Assembly: GCF_004362395.1 (NCBI RefSeq)
Contig: NZ_SNWE01000010.1
Location: 1-64,000, forward strand
DNA length: 64,000 nucleotides
Source: Salegentibacter sp. 24
Lineage (GTDB): Bacteria > Bacteroidota > Bacteroidia > Flavobacteriales > Flavobacteriaceae
Direction of reading: 5' to 3'
The position numbers and the translations under genes were made by a program. A model generated the notes under the pieces. The model was not told the origin of the DNA. It saw only the letters and a list, made by a program, of their open reading frames with translations, and searched no databases. Numbering within the stretch: position 1 is the first letter of the stretch; each line of letters starts with the position of its first letter. Below are positions 36,758 to 45,183 of the stretch, piece by piece.

Positions 36758-36778
36758 ATCCTGAAAATGTTTCAGGAT
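36758..36778. repeat. Dispersed palindrome, ATCCTGAAA type, copy 2
   Basis: ATCCTGAAA and TTTCAGGAT form a perfect 9-bp stem with a 3-nt loop, close in sequence to the palindrome at 23935. It lies in the 213-bp gap between the Gfo/Idh/MocA gene and trxB (convergent). A further inverted repeat CCCCAC/GTGGGG (36892-36918) near the trxB end may act as a weak terminator. Nothing else is seen there. Confidence 0.55.
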
Positions 36779-36941
36779 CGAAGTTGATTCGAATCCTTAA
36801 AATGAATAAGGTAAGGGTTTTATATACGACCAATACACTATTTGTCCGTATAGATATATCATTGTCTGGAGGCTTCTTGCTTAGTCATTAACCCCACAGG
36901 TCAGGAAGATCCGTGGGGAATTGGAGATAAAATTTAAAGAT

Positions 36942-37934
36942 TTAGGCTTCGACCTTCTTTGTGGTTTTCACCTCTTCTCCTTCTTCGCTCTCAATTTCGG
37001 CCAAATAACGTTCAGCATCCAAAGCAGCCATACAGCCGGTACCCGCTGCGGTTACCGCCTGGCGATAAATCTTGTCCTGAACATCACCTGAAGCAAAAAC
37101 TCCCGGGATATTAGTTTTGGTAGATTTGCCCTCAGTAATCAAATAGCCTGTATCGTCCATTGTTAGCTTTCCCTTGAAAATATCTGTATTAGGTTTATGC
37201 CCAATTGCAATAAATAATCCGGTAATTTCGATTTGTTCTTTCTCACCGTTTTCCTTATTTAACATTCTAAGGCCTTCTACTACCTGATCGCCAATTACTT
37301 CATCAACTTCAGTATTATAACGAACATCTATATTTTTAGTACTATTTACACGGTGTTGCATCGCTTTAGAGGCGCGCATCTGGTCACCTCTTACTAGCAT
37401 GGTCACTTTTTTACAAATATTGGCCAAATAGGTTGCTTCTTCAGCGGCGGTGTCTCCACCACCAACAATTGCAACATCCTGCCCTTTATAGAAAAATCCG
37501 TCGCATACAGCACAAGCTGATACTCCTCCACCGCGTAAACGCTGTTCACTAGGTAATCCCAGGTATTTTGCCGTAGCACCTGTAGAGATGATAATTGTTT
37601 CTGCTTCCACCCAGGTGGAATTATCCGCACAAGCTCTATGGATTCCTCCTGGTTTATCACTAAACTCCACTTCGGTGACCATTCCAATTCTTACTTCGGT
37701 TCCAAAACGTTCGGCTTGCTTTTGTAGGTCCATCATCATTTTTGGTCCATCAACTCCATCAGCATATCCGGGAAAATTATCCACTTCTGTAGTTGTCGTT
37801 AGCTGCCCTCCTGGTTCCATTCCTGTATACATAACCGGTTTAAGGTCGGCCCTGGCAGCATAAATTGCTGCCGTATATCCGGCCGGTCCAGATCCTATAA
37901 TCAAGGTTTTTATTCTTTCGATTTTATCGCTCAT
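36942..37934 (-). CDS. trxB: Thioredoxin-disulfide reductase
   Basis: The 330-residue flavoprotein has the FAD motif GSGPAGY (14-20), the redox-active pair CAVC (141-144, SACAVCDGFF), the NADPH motif GGGDTA (158-163) and a C-terminal FAD motif FASGDVQDKIYRQA. It transfers electrons from NADPH to thioredoxin in the cytoplasm. The C-terminal tail (GEEVKTTKKVEA) is slightly long. A -7 box (TACTTTTG, 37964-37957) lies about 23 bp upstream of the start. Confidence 0.96.
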   Translation of the reverse strand: MSDKIERIKTLIIGSGPAGYTAAIYAARADLKPVMYTGMEPGGQLTTTTEVDNFPGYADGVDGPKMMMDLQKQAERFGTEVRIGMVTEVEFSDKPGGIHRACADNSTWVEAETIIISTGATAKYLGLPSEQRLRGGGVSACAVCDGFFYKGQDVAIVGGGDTAAEEATYLANICKKVTMLVRGDQMRASKAMQHRVNSTKNIDVRYNTEVDEVIGDQVVEGLRMLNKENGEKEQIEITGLFIAIGHKPNTDIFKGKLTMDDTGYLITEGKSTKTNIPGVFASGDVQDKIYRQAVTAAGTGCMAALDAERYLAEIESEEGEEVKTTKKVEA

Positions 37935-37956
37935 TTTTTCTTGTTTTTCTGTTTTA

Positions 37957-37964
37957 CAAAAGTA
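37957..37964 (-). promoter_or_regulatory. -7 box TACTTTTG for trxB
   Basis: On the minus strand TACTTTTG fits TAnnTTTG and would give a 16-nt leader before the ATG at 37934. No -33 TTG is seen, so an activator or a weak promoter is possible. Confidence 0.45.
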
Positions 37965-38054
37965 CTAACTTTCGTTTTAAACTTCCATGAATCTTATTAA
38001 GTTTTACTATTTGGAAATAATCTGAAGGTATACATTTCATTGAAATTACAAAAA

Positions 38055-38087
38055 TTGGTAGCTTACCACAATTTAACTATAACTTTG
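38055..38087 (+). promoter_or_regulatory. Promoter for the TRIC channel gene with an almost leaderless start
   Basis: TTG (38055-38057) - 22 bp - TAACTTTG (38080-38087) matches the Bacteroidota consensus. The ATG is at 38096, only 8 nt after the -7 box, so the predicted RNA would start within a few bases of the AUG. Confidence 0.65.
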
Positions 38088-38095
38088 TCCCTTAA

Positions 38096-38725
38096 ATGGA
38101 ACTTACTTTATTTAACATACTTGATATTCTTGGAACATTAGCCTTCGCTATTTCAGGTGCCTTAGCAGCCATGGACCGACGCCTTGATCTCTTTGGTATT
38201 TTTATAATCGGTTTTGTAACAGCTATTGGGGGTGGGACTTTACGTGATACTTTAATTGGAAATACCCCTGTTAGCTGGATGGAAAACACGATCTATATTT
38301 ACCTGATTGGTAGTGTTACCGTTCTTGCTATTATTTTTAGGAACAAAATCAATTATCTTAAAAAGTCACTCTTTCTTTTTGATACCATCGGGTTAGGGGT
38401 TTTTACTATTACGGGGGTCGAAATTGGTATTAGAAATGATCTTGACCCTATAATTTGTATTGCTCTGGGAGCAATGACAGGTACTTTTGGTGGTGTTATT
38501 CGTGATATACTCTGTAATGAGATTCCTGTTATTTTTCGAAAAGAGATATATGCTACCGCGTGTATTTTTGGCGGTCTCGTTTTCGTTATCATGCATGATA
38601 TTGGCATAAACCAGGATATTATTTATCTCACCACCTCTCTAATTGTTATTTCGATCAGGCTTATCGTTGTAAAATACCATATTTCCCTTCCCTATTTCTA
38701 TATTTCTTCGAAAAAAAAGAATTGA
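38096..38725 (+). CDS. TRIC-family cation channel (UPF0126)
   Basis: The 209-residue protein has seven membrane helices in two repeated halves, each with a Gly-rich pore segment: FVTAIGGGTLRDTLIGNTP and GTFGGVIRDILCNEIP. This repeated GGG-R-D pattern is typical of prokaryotic TRIC channels, which conduct monovalent cations as trimers. It is divergent from trxB. Confidence 0.92.
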   Translation: MELTLFNILDILGTLAFAISGALAAMDRRLDLFGIFIIGFVTAIGGGTLRDTLIGNTPVSWMENTIYIYLIGSVTVLAIIFRNKINYLKKSLFLFDTIGLGVFTITGVEIGIRNDLDPIICIALGAMTGTFGGVIRDILCNEIPVIFRKEIYATACIFGGLVFVIMHDIGINQDIIYLTTSLIVISIRLIVVKYHISLPYFYISSKKKN

Positions 38726-38773
38726 AGATGCCTATTTCTGGCTTTCGATCCTGTACAGATTACCATATTGGGC

Positions 38774-39187
38774 TTAATGTGGCAATTTATTCCTAATCAA
38801 TCCATACAGAAATGTACCAAAAATAGATCCAATAAAGACAATTAAAATCGGTAAAAAACCTGCACCAATTAAGGTGAAAATTGGTCCCGGACATGCACCG
38901 GCCAGCCCCCAGCCTAACCCGAATATAATTCCACCATACATATATCGGCTAAAGCTTTTTTCCTTTGGCACAAATACAATTCGCTGACCGAAGAAAGATC
39001 TCAGTTTTTTTCTTTTTATTAACTGAACACCAATAATCCCTAAAAACAAGGCAGATCCAATAATTCCATACATATGAAAGGAATGAAACTGGAACATTTC
39101 ATAAATCCTGAACCAAGAAGCTGCTTCAGATTTAAACATAACGATCCCAAAAAATATTCCAATCAGTAAATATCCTATACTTCTCAT
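38774..39187 (-). CDS. YeeE/YedE (TsuA-like) half-protein, C-terminal partner
   Basis: The 137-residue protein has four membrane helices with GLGWGLAGACPGPIFTLIG, the Cys-containing motif of YeeE/YedE sulfur transporters. The DUF6691 subgroup encodes this half as a separate gene. It lies 10 bp behind the other half, and together they would rebuild a full-length thiosulfate transporter-like protein. The pair is driven by the operator/promoter at 39778-39821. Confidence 0.85.
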   Translation of the reverse strand: MRSIGYLLIGIFFGIVMFKSEAASWFRIYEMFQFHSFHMYGIIGSALFLGIIGVQLIKRKKLRSFFGQRIVFVPKEKSFSRYMYGGIIFGLGWGLAGACPGPIFTLIGAGFLPILIVFIGSIFGTFLYGLIRNKLPH

Positions 39188-39197
39188 TATTTCAATT

Positions 39198-39755
39198 TTA
39201 AAAAATTATGGGGAATAATAAATGTACCATGATCAAACCTCCGATAAAAAATCCTATTACTGCGATTAAAGAAGGTAACTGCAAGTTGCTAAGCCCGGAA
39301 ATTGCGTGTCCTGAGGTACACCCCCCGGCATAACGGGCACCAAAACCAATTAAGACCCCACCAACAAGAAGAATAATAAGAGCTTTAATTTCCCCTAACG
39401 CATTCCAACTGAATAGTTCAGCAGGCAGGTAAGCTTCCCCTGCGCTCCTAAAACCTAATTTTTCCAAGCTTACTATAGTTTTAGGATTTATTGCTACTGA
39501 TAAATCATAGGTCAACAAATTTGCACCAATAAAACCTCCGATTATAGCTCCAGCAACTACAATTAAGTTCCAGCGTTGCGATTTCCAGTCGAAATCGAAA
39601 AAATCAGCTTTAGAACCAGCACCACACATTGTGCACATTGTCCTAAGATTTGAAGACATTCCAAAACCTTTTCCGATAAAAATGAGTAAAAACATGATTA
39701 TTGCGATCAGGGGACCCGATACATACCAGGGCCAGGGCTCAAAAATCCATTCCAT
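39198..39755 (-). CDS. YeeE/YedE (TsuA-like) half-protein, N-terminal partner
   Basis: The 185-residue protein has about five membrane helices and a conserved Cys motif ARYAGGCTSGHAISGLSNLQ. E. coli YeeE and its relative TsuA import thiosulfate through such cysteines. A second Cys pair (TMCTMCGAG) is also present. The gene is followed at once by its 137-residue partner. The palindrome GTAACAATTGTTAC upstream links it with the persulfide dioxygenase and TauE/SafE loci. Exact substrate (thiosulfate, sulfite or polysulfide sulfur) is inferred. Confidence 0.85.
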   Translation of the reverse strand: MEWIFEPWPWYVSGPLIAIIMFLLIFIGKGFGMSSNLRTMCTMCGAGSKADFFDFDWKSQRWNLIVVAGAIIGGFIGANLLTYDLSVAINPKTIVSLEKLGFRSAGEAYLPAELFSWNALGEIKALIILLVGGVLIGFGARYAGGCTSGHAISGLSNLQLPSLIAVIGFFIGGLIMVHLLFPIIF

Positions 39756-39777
39756 ATTTCTTATTTTAAATGAAATG

Positions 39778-39821
39778 CAAATTAAGCAGAATTTACCTGG
39801 GTAGAAAGTAACAATTGTTAC
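39778..39821 (-). promoter_or_regulatory. GTAAC-N4-GTTAC operator plus promoter for the YeeE/YedE pair
   Basis: A perfect palindrome GTAACAATTGTTAC lies at 39808-39821. Its centre is 36.5 bp from the G that ends the -7 box TTAATTTG (39785-39778, one mismatch to TAnnTTTG). There is no -33 TTG; the palindrome takes its place, as expected for a class II activator. Two other copies with identical geometry occur at 47494 and 54604. Confidence 0.75.
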
Positions 39822-39826
39822 AAGGA

Positions 39827-39869
39827 AAAGGCCTCACTATATCGATTTCATCGGAACAGTGAGGCCTTT
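39827..39869. terminator. Hairpin after the hydroxyacid dehydrogenase gene
   Basis: AAAGGCCTCACT (39827-39838) pairs perfectly with AGTGAGGCCTTT (39858-39869). It lies between the end of the dehydrogenase-like gene (39891) and the operator of the YeeE/YedE pair and insulates the two minus-strand units. Confidence 0.7.
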
Positions 39870-39890
39870 CAAGTTTATTAAGGTATTTGA

Positions 39891-40793
39891 TTACCTACAA
39901 TATGATTTTACATGCTGTAGCACTTTTTCCGATAATCGTCTTTGAGTTTCGGCGCTCCATCCTGCACTTTTCTTATGTGCAATTACCCCTTTTAATTTTT
40001 TAATTTCTCGGGAAAGAGATGCCCCGCCATCACCGTCAAAAATTCCAAAATTACCTTCCTCTTTTACCCAATTTTCAAAGGCCTTTATATGCATAGGAAG
40101 ACCAAGGGAAGTATTTATCACAATTTTTCCGGAACCAAAAATTTTAAATTCCTTTTCACCAAAGATTTTAGTATTCTTAGGAAGATGTATTGAAATGATA
40201 TCAGCGGTTTCTAATAACTTATCAAGGGATAGATATAGCAAGCCTTTAGCTTCCCAATCTTTCTTCCTGTTTCTACTGAAATAATAAATTTCTGCTCCTA
40301 ATGGTAACAAAGCTTCGGCCAGCATTTTACCGGTGGTTCCCAAACCTATAATTCCTATCTTTTTACCACTAAGCTCTACAGGCATTTTTCGCCATTGATT
40401 TTCACCAAAACCGTGCAGTAGCCTAATTAGTTCAGAAAGGATAAATTCTATTACCCCGGGATCTCCATAATCAGAAATTCCTTTTACGGTAATTCCATGA
40501 TCCTGTGCAAAATCTACAGCTACGTTGGCTGACTCATTATCATAAAGACTGCAGGCCATTCCGATGTATTTAAGATCACGACATTCTTTTAGAACACTTT
40601 CTGGAATTTGCGTTTTCCAGGAAACGATTAGGGCTTGGGCATTACCGATTCTTTCTATAAGTTCCTTTTCAGACTTCGGACTTTTATTATAAATCTTAAC
40701 TTCAGCTTCACAATAGTTATTAAGTTCTTCTAAAGCCCAGTCTTCAAGTTTTGTGTGATCCACACAAACTATTTTATTGAATTTTACTCCCAT
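39891..40793 (-). CDS. D-2-hydroxyacid dehydrogenase-like NAD-binding protein with altered active site
   Basis: The 300-residue protein has the fold of D-isomer 2-hydroxyacid dehydrogenases, with an NAD-binding GIIGLGTTGK (148-157) and the order of a split catalytic domain. The usual catalytic arginine motif N-x-x-R-G reads NTSLG (Leu230), and the C-terminal His that acts as general base (H-x-x-G) is not in its normal context (IAHKKSAGWSAETQRR instead). It may be non-catalytic, or use other residues. Its ATG overlaps a 46-residue ORF immediately upstream, so the two are probably coupled. Confidence 0.7.
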   Translation of the reverse strand: MGVKFNKIVCVDHTKLEDWALEELNNYCEAEVKIYNKSPKSEKELIERIGNAQALIVSWKTQIPESVLKECRDLKYIGMACSLYDNESANVAVDFAQDHGITVKGISDYGDPGVIEFILSELIRLLHGFGENQWRKMPVELSGKKIGIIGLGTTGKMLAEALLPLGAEIYYFSRNRKKDWEAKGLLYLSLDKLLETADIISIHLPKNTKIFGEKEFKIFGSGKIVINTSLGLPMHIKAFENWVKEEGNFGIFDGDGGASLSREIKKLKGVIAHKKSAGWSAETQRRLSEKVLQHVKSYCR

Positions 40794-40924
40794 TCTGGTA
40801 GTATCGTCTCATCATAAACCTGATTTAATAAAATACCATCTTCTCGAATACTATGGGATGTTTCAAATTCCAGTTCCAGTCCTTTTCTCTCAAATTTTAG
40901 GTTGGCTATAATAGTTTTAGACAT
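40784..40924 (-). CDS. 46-residue conserved-looking ORF overlapping the dehydrogenase-like gene
   Basis: The ATG at 40924 and the stop at 40784-40786 define MSKTIIANLKFERKGLE, continuing with LEFETSHSIREDGILLN and QVYDETILPEWE. The stop lies 10 bp inside the next gene (ATG at 40793), a translational-coupling overlap. The composition looks like real protein, with a beta-rich N-terminus and an acidic C-terminus, and no membrane helix or Cys. I know no family for it. It is too short for usual gene-finder cut-offs. Confidence 0.6.
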   Translation of the reverse strand: MSKTIIANLKFERKGLELEFETSHSIREDGILLNQVYDETILPEWE

Positions 40925-40973
40925 ATTTAAACTTAGTAAGGGTTAATTTTTATAATTTTAAGAACACATCAAA

Positions 40974-42515
40974 TTACAAAGGTATATTTCCATGCTTTCT
41001 CTCAGGCCTAAGCACTTTCTTATTTTCCAGCATACTAAAACCCTTCAATAATTTTCTTCTTGTATCCCGGGGCATAATTACCTCATCAATGAATCCCCGT
41101 TGAGCAGCCTCAAAAGGATTTGCAAAAGTTTCAGCATATTCAGCCTCCTTTTCGGCCAGTTTAGCTTGGCTATCTGCAGCTTCCTGTATTTCCCTTCTAA
41201 AGATAATTTCACTGGCACCCTTGGCGCCCATTACTGCGATTTCTGCCGTTGGCCACGCAAAATTAAGATCAGCTCCGATGTGCTTGGAATTCATAACATC
41301 ATACGCCCCACCATAAGCTTTCCGGGTAATCACAGTTACCTTAGGTACCGTAGCTTCACTCAGGGCATAAAGCAATTTAGCTCCGTTTAAAATAATACCA
41401 TTCCATTCCTGATCTGTTCCTGGTAAAAATCCGGGAACATCAACCAACACCAGTAATGGAATATTAAAACAATCGCAAAACCGGGTAAAACGAGCGGCTT
41501 TTTTAGAAGAATTTACATCTAAAACCCCCGCTAGGCTCATTGGTTGATTGGCGACTATTCCAATACTTCTTCCGCCCAGACGTGCGAAACCAACAATTAT
41601 ATTTTCGGCATAATCCTTATGGATTTCATAAAAGGAACCTTCATCTATAATTCCACGGATAACCTCGTGCATATCATAAGGCTTATTAGAACTATCAGGA
41701 ACTATACTATCGAGCTCCTTCCTCATTTCATCGCCAACTTCATAAGGAAGTTTCTCCGGCGCTTTTTTGTTGTTTTGAGGCATATAGCTTACCAATTTCT
41801 TAATATCTTCCAGGCAGGCAATATCATTAAAAGAGGTGATATGGGTTACTCCCGATTTTGTAGCATGGGTTGAAGCGCCTCCAAGTTCCTCTGAAGTGAC
41901 TTCCTCATTTGTTACTGTTTTAACAACGTTGGGTCCGGTAACGAACATATAACTGGTATCCTGAACCATAAGAGTAAAATCTGTCATAGCGGGAGAATAA
42001 ACTGCACCACCTGCGCAAGGTCCCATTATCGCCGAAATCTGGGGAATAACGCCAGAAGCTTTTACATTCCTGTGAAAGATATCAGCATAACCTCCCAGTG
42101 ATTTCACCCCTTCCTGAATCCTGGCTCCACCTGAATCGTTGAGACCGATCATTGGTGCGCCGACTTTTACAGCCAGGTCCATGACCTTGCAAATTTTTTC
42201 GGCGTGCGTTTCAGATAAGGAACCTCCAAAGACAGTAAAATCCTGGGCAAATATATAAACCAGCTTTCCGTTTACTGTACCGTAGCCAGTTACCACTCCG
42301 TCACCATAGAATTTTTGGTCTTCCATTCCAAAACCGGTTGTTCGGTGGGTCACCAAAATCCCGATTTCTTCAAAAGAGCCTTCGTCCAGTAAATAATCTA
42401 TACGTTCACGGGCAGTAAGTTTCTTTTGGGAGTGCTGTTTGGCAATACGCTTCTCACCACCGCCAAGTTTGGCCATTTTTATTTTATCCTCTAACTTCTG
42501 TATATTCTGACTCAT
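40974..42515 (-). CDS. Acyl-CoA carboxylase carboxyltransferase subunit (propionyl-CoA carboxylase beta type)
   Basis: The 513-residue product starts at the ATG at 42515; the codon before it is an open TTG. Two crotonase-like domains are seen: N-terminal [23 protein letters not shown] and C-terminal [22 protein letters not shown] with [17 protein letters not shown]. This family transfers CO2 from biotin to propionyl-CoA (or another acyl-CoA). It is the last gene of a BCCP - biotin carboxylase - carboxyltransferase group. Which acyl-CoA it uses is not certain. Confidence 0.92.
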   Translation of the reverse strand: MSQNIQKLEDKIKMAKLGGGEKRIAKQHSQKKLTARERIDYLLDEGSFEEIGILVTHRTTGFGMEDQKFYGDGVVTGYGTVNGKLVYIFAQDFTVFGGSLSETHAEKICKVMDLAVKVGAPMIGLNDSGGARIQEGVKSLGGYADIFHRNVKASGVIPQISAIMGPCAGGAVYSPAMTDFTLMVQDTSYMFVTGPNVVKTVTNEEVTSEELGGASTHATKSGVTHITSFNDIACLEDIKKLVSYMPQNNKKAPEKLPYEVGDEMRKELDSIVPDSSNKPYDMHEVIRGIIDEGSFYEIHKDYAENIIVGFARLGGRSIGIVANQPMSLAGVLDVNSSKKAARFTRFCDCFNIPLLVLVDVPGFLPGTDQEWNGIILNGAKLLYALSEATVPKVTVITRKAYGGAYDVMNSKHIGADLNFAWPTAEIAVMGAKGASEIIFRREIQEAADSQAKLAEKEAEYAETFANPFEAAQRGFIDEVIMPRDTRRKLLKGFSMLENKKVLRPERKHGNIPL

Positions 42516-42544
42516 CAATTTTTTTTTACTTAAATGAACTAATT

Positions 42545-43987
42545 TTAATTTTGAGGAATACGCAATTGATTTTTGTCCTTAAAGTATTTTTTTAAGGCTA
42601 CTAATGCAGCGAGTTTTGCTTCTTCTTCAATTTCATCCTCAAGCTTTTCTGCGGAATAAAAGTTTTTGACAAAATGGGTGTCAAAATTCCCACTCCTAAA
42701 TGCTTCATGCTCAAAAACAAACTTTCCGAAAGGAAGCGTGGTCATAACACCTTCAATTTCATATTTGTTTATGGCTTTAAGCATCAATTGAATTGCTTCT
42801 TCACGGGTTTTTCCATAAGTAATCAATTTTGCCAGCATCGGGTCATAATAAATTGGCACTTCCATCCCTTCTTCAAATCCATTATCTACCCTTATATTTT
42901 CACCCTTAGGAATCCTGTATTTTTTCAGTTTTCCCACACTTGGCATAAAATTATCCATGGGATCCTCAGCATAAACTCTAAGCTCTACCGAATGTCCTTT
43001 TATCTTTAAATCCTCCTGAAGAATGCCCAACTTTTCTCCACGAGCAATTCTTATCTGCTGCTCGACTAGGTCTATTCCAGTAATATATTCGGTAACGGGA
43101 TGTTCAACCTGTAAACGAGTATTCATTTCCAGAAAATAAAAATTTTGATTTTCATCAAAAAGAAACTCTACAGTTCCAGCACCCACATAATCGCAGGCTT
43201 TTGCCACTTTTACAGCGGCTTTTCCCATTTGTTTCCGAAGCTTGGAATCCAGCACTACAGATGGTGCTTCTTCTACCACCTTTTGATGTCTACGCTGAAT
43301 ACTGCATTCGCGTTCAAATAGATGAATATAATTCCCGTGCGAATCAGCTAAAACCTGTATTTCTATATGCCGTGGTGAGGATACGTATTTTTCGATAAAA
43401 ACCGATCCATCTCCGAAAGCCGATTCGGCTTCGCTAATAGCACGTTTCATCTGATCCTCCAAATCTTTTTCTTTTTCAACAATACGCATGCCTTTCCCAC
43501 CGCCCCCGGCAGAGGCTTTTATTAAAATTGGAAAACCAATCTCCTTAGCAATCTTTTTCGCTTTGTCAGGATCGGTAATCGCCTGGTCAATTCCAGGAAC
43601 CATAGGTATATCATAATCCTTAACCGCATCTTTGGCAGCCAGTTTGCTTCCCATAATTTTAATAGCTTTGGAACCAGGGCCTATCCAGGTGATCCCGTTT
43701 TTCTCCACATTCTGAGCAAACTCGGCATTTTCACTTAAAAAACCGTAGCCGGGATGAATTCCATCTACGCCCAGGTCTTTAGCTACTTCAATAATTCTGT
43801 CTCCTTTTAGATAAGATTCATTAGATGGTGCTTCTCCAATACAAAAGGCCTCATCGGCAAATTTTACGTGGGGTGCATTCCTATCGGCCTTAGAGTACAC
43901 TGCTACGGTTTTGATTCCCAACTTCTGAATGGTTTTCATTATCCGTAGAGCAATCTCACCCCTGTTAGCTACTAATATTTTCTTCAT
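42545..43987 (-). CDS. accC: Biotin carboxylase subunit of acyl-CoA carboxylase
   Basis: The 480-residue ATP-grasp enzyme has [17 protein letters not shown] at its start, the glycine-rich [14 protein letters not shown] loop, the metal site [20 protein letters not shown] and the C-terminal biotin-carboxylase domain. It carboxylates biotin on the carrier protein. It lies between the carrier gene (51 bp upstream) and the carboxyltransferase gene (29 bp downstream). Confidence 0.95.
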   Translation of the reverse strand: MKKILVANRGEIALRIMKTIQKLGIKTVAVYSKADRNAPHVKFADEAFCIGEAPSNESYLKGDRIIEVAKDLGVDGIHPGYGFLSENAEFAQNVEKNGITWIGPGSKAIKIMGSKLAAKDAVKDYDIPMVPGIDQAITDPDKAKKIAKEIGFPILIKASAGGGGKGMRIVEKEKDLEDQMKRAISEAESAFGDGSVFIEKYVSSPRHIEIQVLADSHGNYIHLFERECSIQRRHQKVVEEAPSVVLDSKLRKQMGKAAVKVAKACDYVGAGTVEFLFDENQNFYFLEMNTRLQVEHPVTEYITGIDLVEQQIRIARGEKLGILQEDLKIKGHSVELRVYAEDPMDNFMPSVGKLKKYRIPKGENIRVDNGFEEGMEVPIYYDPMLAKLITYGKTREEAIQLMLKAINKYEIEGVMTTLPFGKFVFEHEAFRSGNFDTHFVKNFYSAEKLEDEIEEEAKLAALVALKKYFKDKNQLRIPQN

Positions 43988-44037
43988 ATTCTTTTATAAA
44001 TTTTTAATTCTATAAAAATTGCTTACTACGCTTTTAA

Positions 44038-44523
44038 TTATTCCATTTCAATTAACAGCTGATTCTTTTCTACGGTTTCACCTTTATTCACTGAAACTGA
44101 TTTAACCACTCCGTCTCTGGGTGCAGTAAGTGTATTCTCCATCTTCATAGCTTCCAAAACCAACAAATAATCGCCCTCTCTGACCTGGGAGCCTTCTTTT
44201 ACGTTTACTTCTAGAATAAGACCCGGCATGGGCGCTTTGATGTCATTAATCATTTGGGCAGTTCCCAGGGAAAGCCCCATTTCTTCAATGAGTAAATCCA
44301 ACTCGTTGGAGATGGCAACTTTATAGGTATTTGAATTGATCTTGATATCGTATTTACGCTTAAGAAAGTTTTCAGTAAAAACCTCCGCTTTAAAGCTGCG
44401 GTTTTCCTTAAGTAAGTGGTAATGTCTTTGAGTAATTTCCTGTGTGTCTAAAGCGAGAATCTGGTCTTTCGTAAATTCAAATTCATACTTGTCATTTACT
44501 TTAACCTTATATTTTTTTTCCAT
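44038..44523 (-). CDS. Biotin carboxyl carrier protein of acyl-CoA carboxylase
   Basis: The 161-residue protein has a C-terminal biotinyl domain with the lysine in LEAMKMENTL (Lys127) after MPGLILEVNV. A longer N-terminal part (residues 1-90) has a beta-sheet pattern, as in the carriers of Bacteroidota three-subunit carboxylases. It is first in the operon and provides the swinging arm between biotin carboxylase and the carboxyltransferase. A -7 box TAGATTTG (44544-44537) lies 14 bp upstream of its start. Confidence 0.9.
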   Translation of the reverse strand: MEKKYKVKVNDKYEFEFTKDQILALDTQEITQRHYHLLKENRSFKAEVFTENFLKRKYDIKINSNTYKVAISNELDLLIEEMGLSLGTAQMINDIKAPMPGLILEVNVKEGSQVREGDYLLVLEAMKMENTLTAPRDGVVKSVSVNKGETVEKNQLLIEME

Positions 44524-44536
44524 ATTTCGTAGTTTT

Positions 44537-44544
44537 CAAATCTA
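44537..44544 (-). promoter_or_regulatory. -7 box TAGATTTG for the acyl-CoA carboxylase operon
   Basis: On the minus strand TAGATTTG fits TAnnTTTG. The ATG is at 44523, so the leader would be about 8 nt. No clear TTG at -33. Confidence 0.4.
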
Positions 44545-44689
44545 ATTTGAAGCTTGTTTTGTAAATATAGAAAATCGTTTGAGAATTGTTTTACGATCAA
44601 TCAATTTAACCAGAGATAAATTCACAAAAAATTAAAATAATACCGAAATACATTCCCTATTTTAGTATTTAAACCAAAATTTAAGAATT

Positions 44690-45103
44690 ATGAAGAAATT
44701 ATGTATAACAGCTTGTTTGTTAATTTTCGCGATTAGCCTGGGACACGCACAGAAATCTGAATTACCTGAAATGGTCGCTGCTTATGTTTCTCAAATATTC
44801 CCGAATGAAAAAATTAAGAATGTAAAAGTGGAAAACGGAGTTGATGGTAAGGATTATAATATAACCATGTCCGGAGGTACCAAACTTATTTTTAATCAAC
44901 AAAATCAGCCGACTGAAATAGAATGTAAAAACGGAATTCCAATTGCTGGATTGCCCAGGACAATTGCTTCATACGTTGCTGAAAATCATCCTAATACAAA
45001 AATTATTGAATACGAAATGGAAAAAGAAGGTTTTGAAGTTGAGCTTGAAAACGGTGATGAGTTAGCCTTTGATCGAAAAGGAAAGTTTTTAAAAATCGAA
45101 TAA
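44690..45103 (+). CDS. Secreted PepSY-like (DUF2874) protein with two repeats
   Basis: The 137-residue protein has a clear signal peptide (CITACLLIFAISLGHA, cleaved before QKS). Two tandem PepSY-like repeats of about 55 residues follow: LPEMVAAYVSQIFPNEKIKN and LPRTIASYVAENHPNTKIIE mark their starts. This type is common in Bacteroidota periplasm and of unknown function. It is monocistronic, with a strong terminator behind it. Confidence 0.85.
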   Translation: MKKLCITACLLIFAISLGHAQKSELPEMVAAYVSQIFPNEKIKNVKVENGVDGKDYNITMSGGTKLIFNQQNQPTEIECKNGIPIAGLPRTIASYVAENHPNTKIIEYEMEKEGFEVELENGDELAFDRKGKFLKIE

Positions 45104-45126
45104 TAACTGCTGTTTCTTAGAAATAT

Positions 45127-45162
45127 AAATCCCCGTGGAATATAGAAATACGGGGATTTTTA
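45127..45162 (+). terminator. Terminator after the PepSY-like gene
   Basis: AAATCCCCGT and ACGGGGATTT form a 10-bp stem, followed by TTT. It also faces the convergent rhodanese-fusion gene (end at 45184). Confidence 0.8.
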
Positions 45163-45183
45163 ACTTATAAAAAAAATTAAATC

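Noticed and set aside
36779-36802. A tRNA-like T-arm phrase (TTGATTCGAATCC) near the palindrome at 36758
   Set aside because: No acceptor stem, D arm or anticodon arm can be built around it; it is part of a short inverted repeat.
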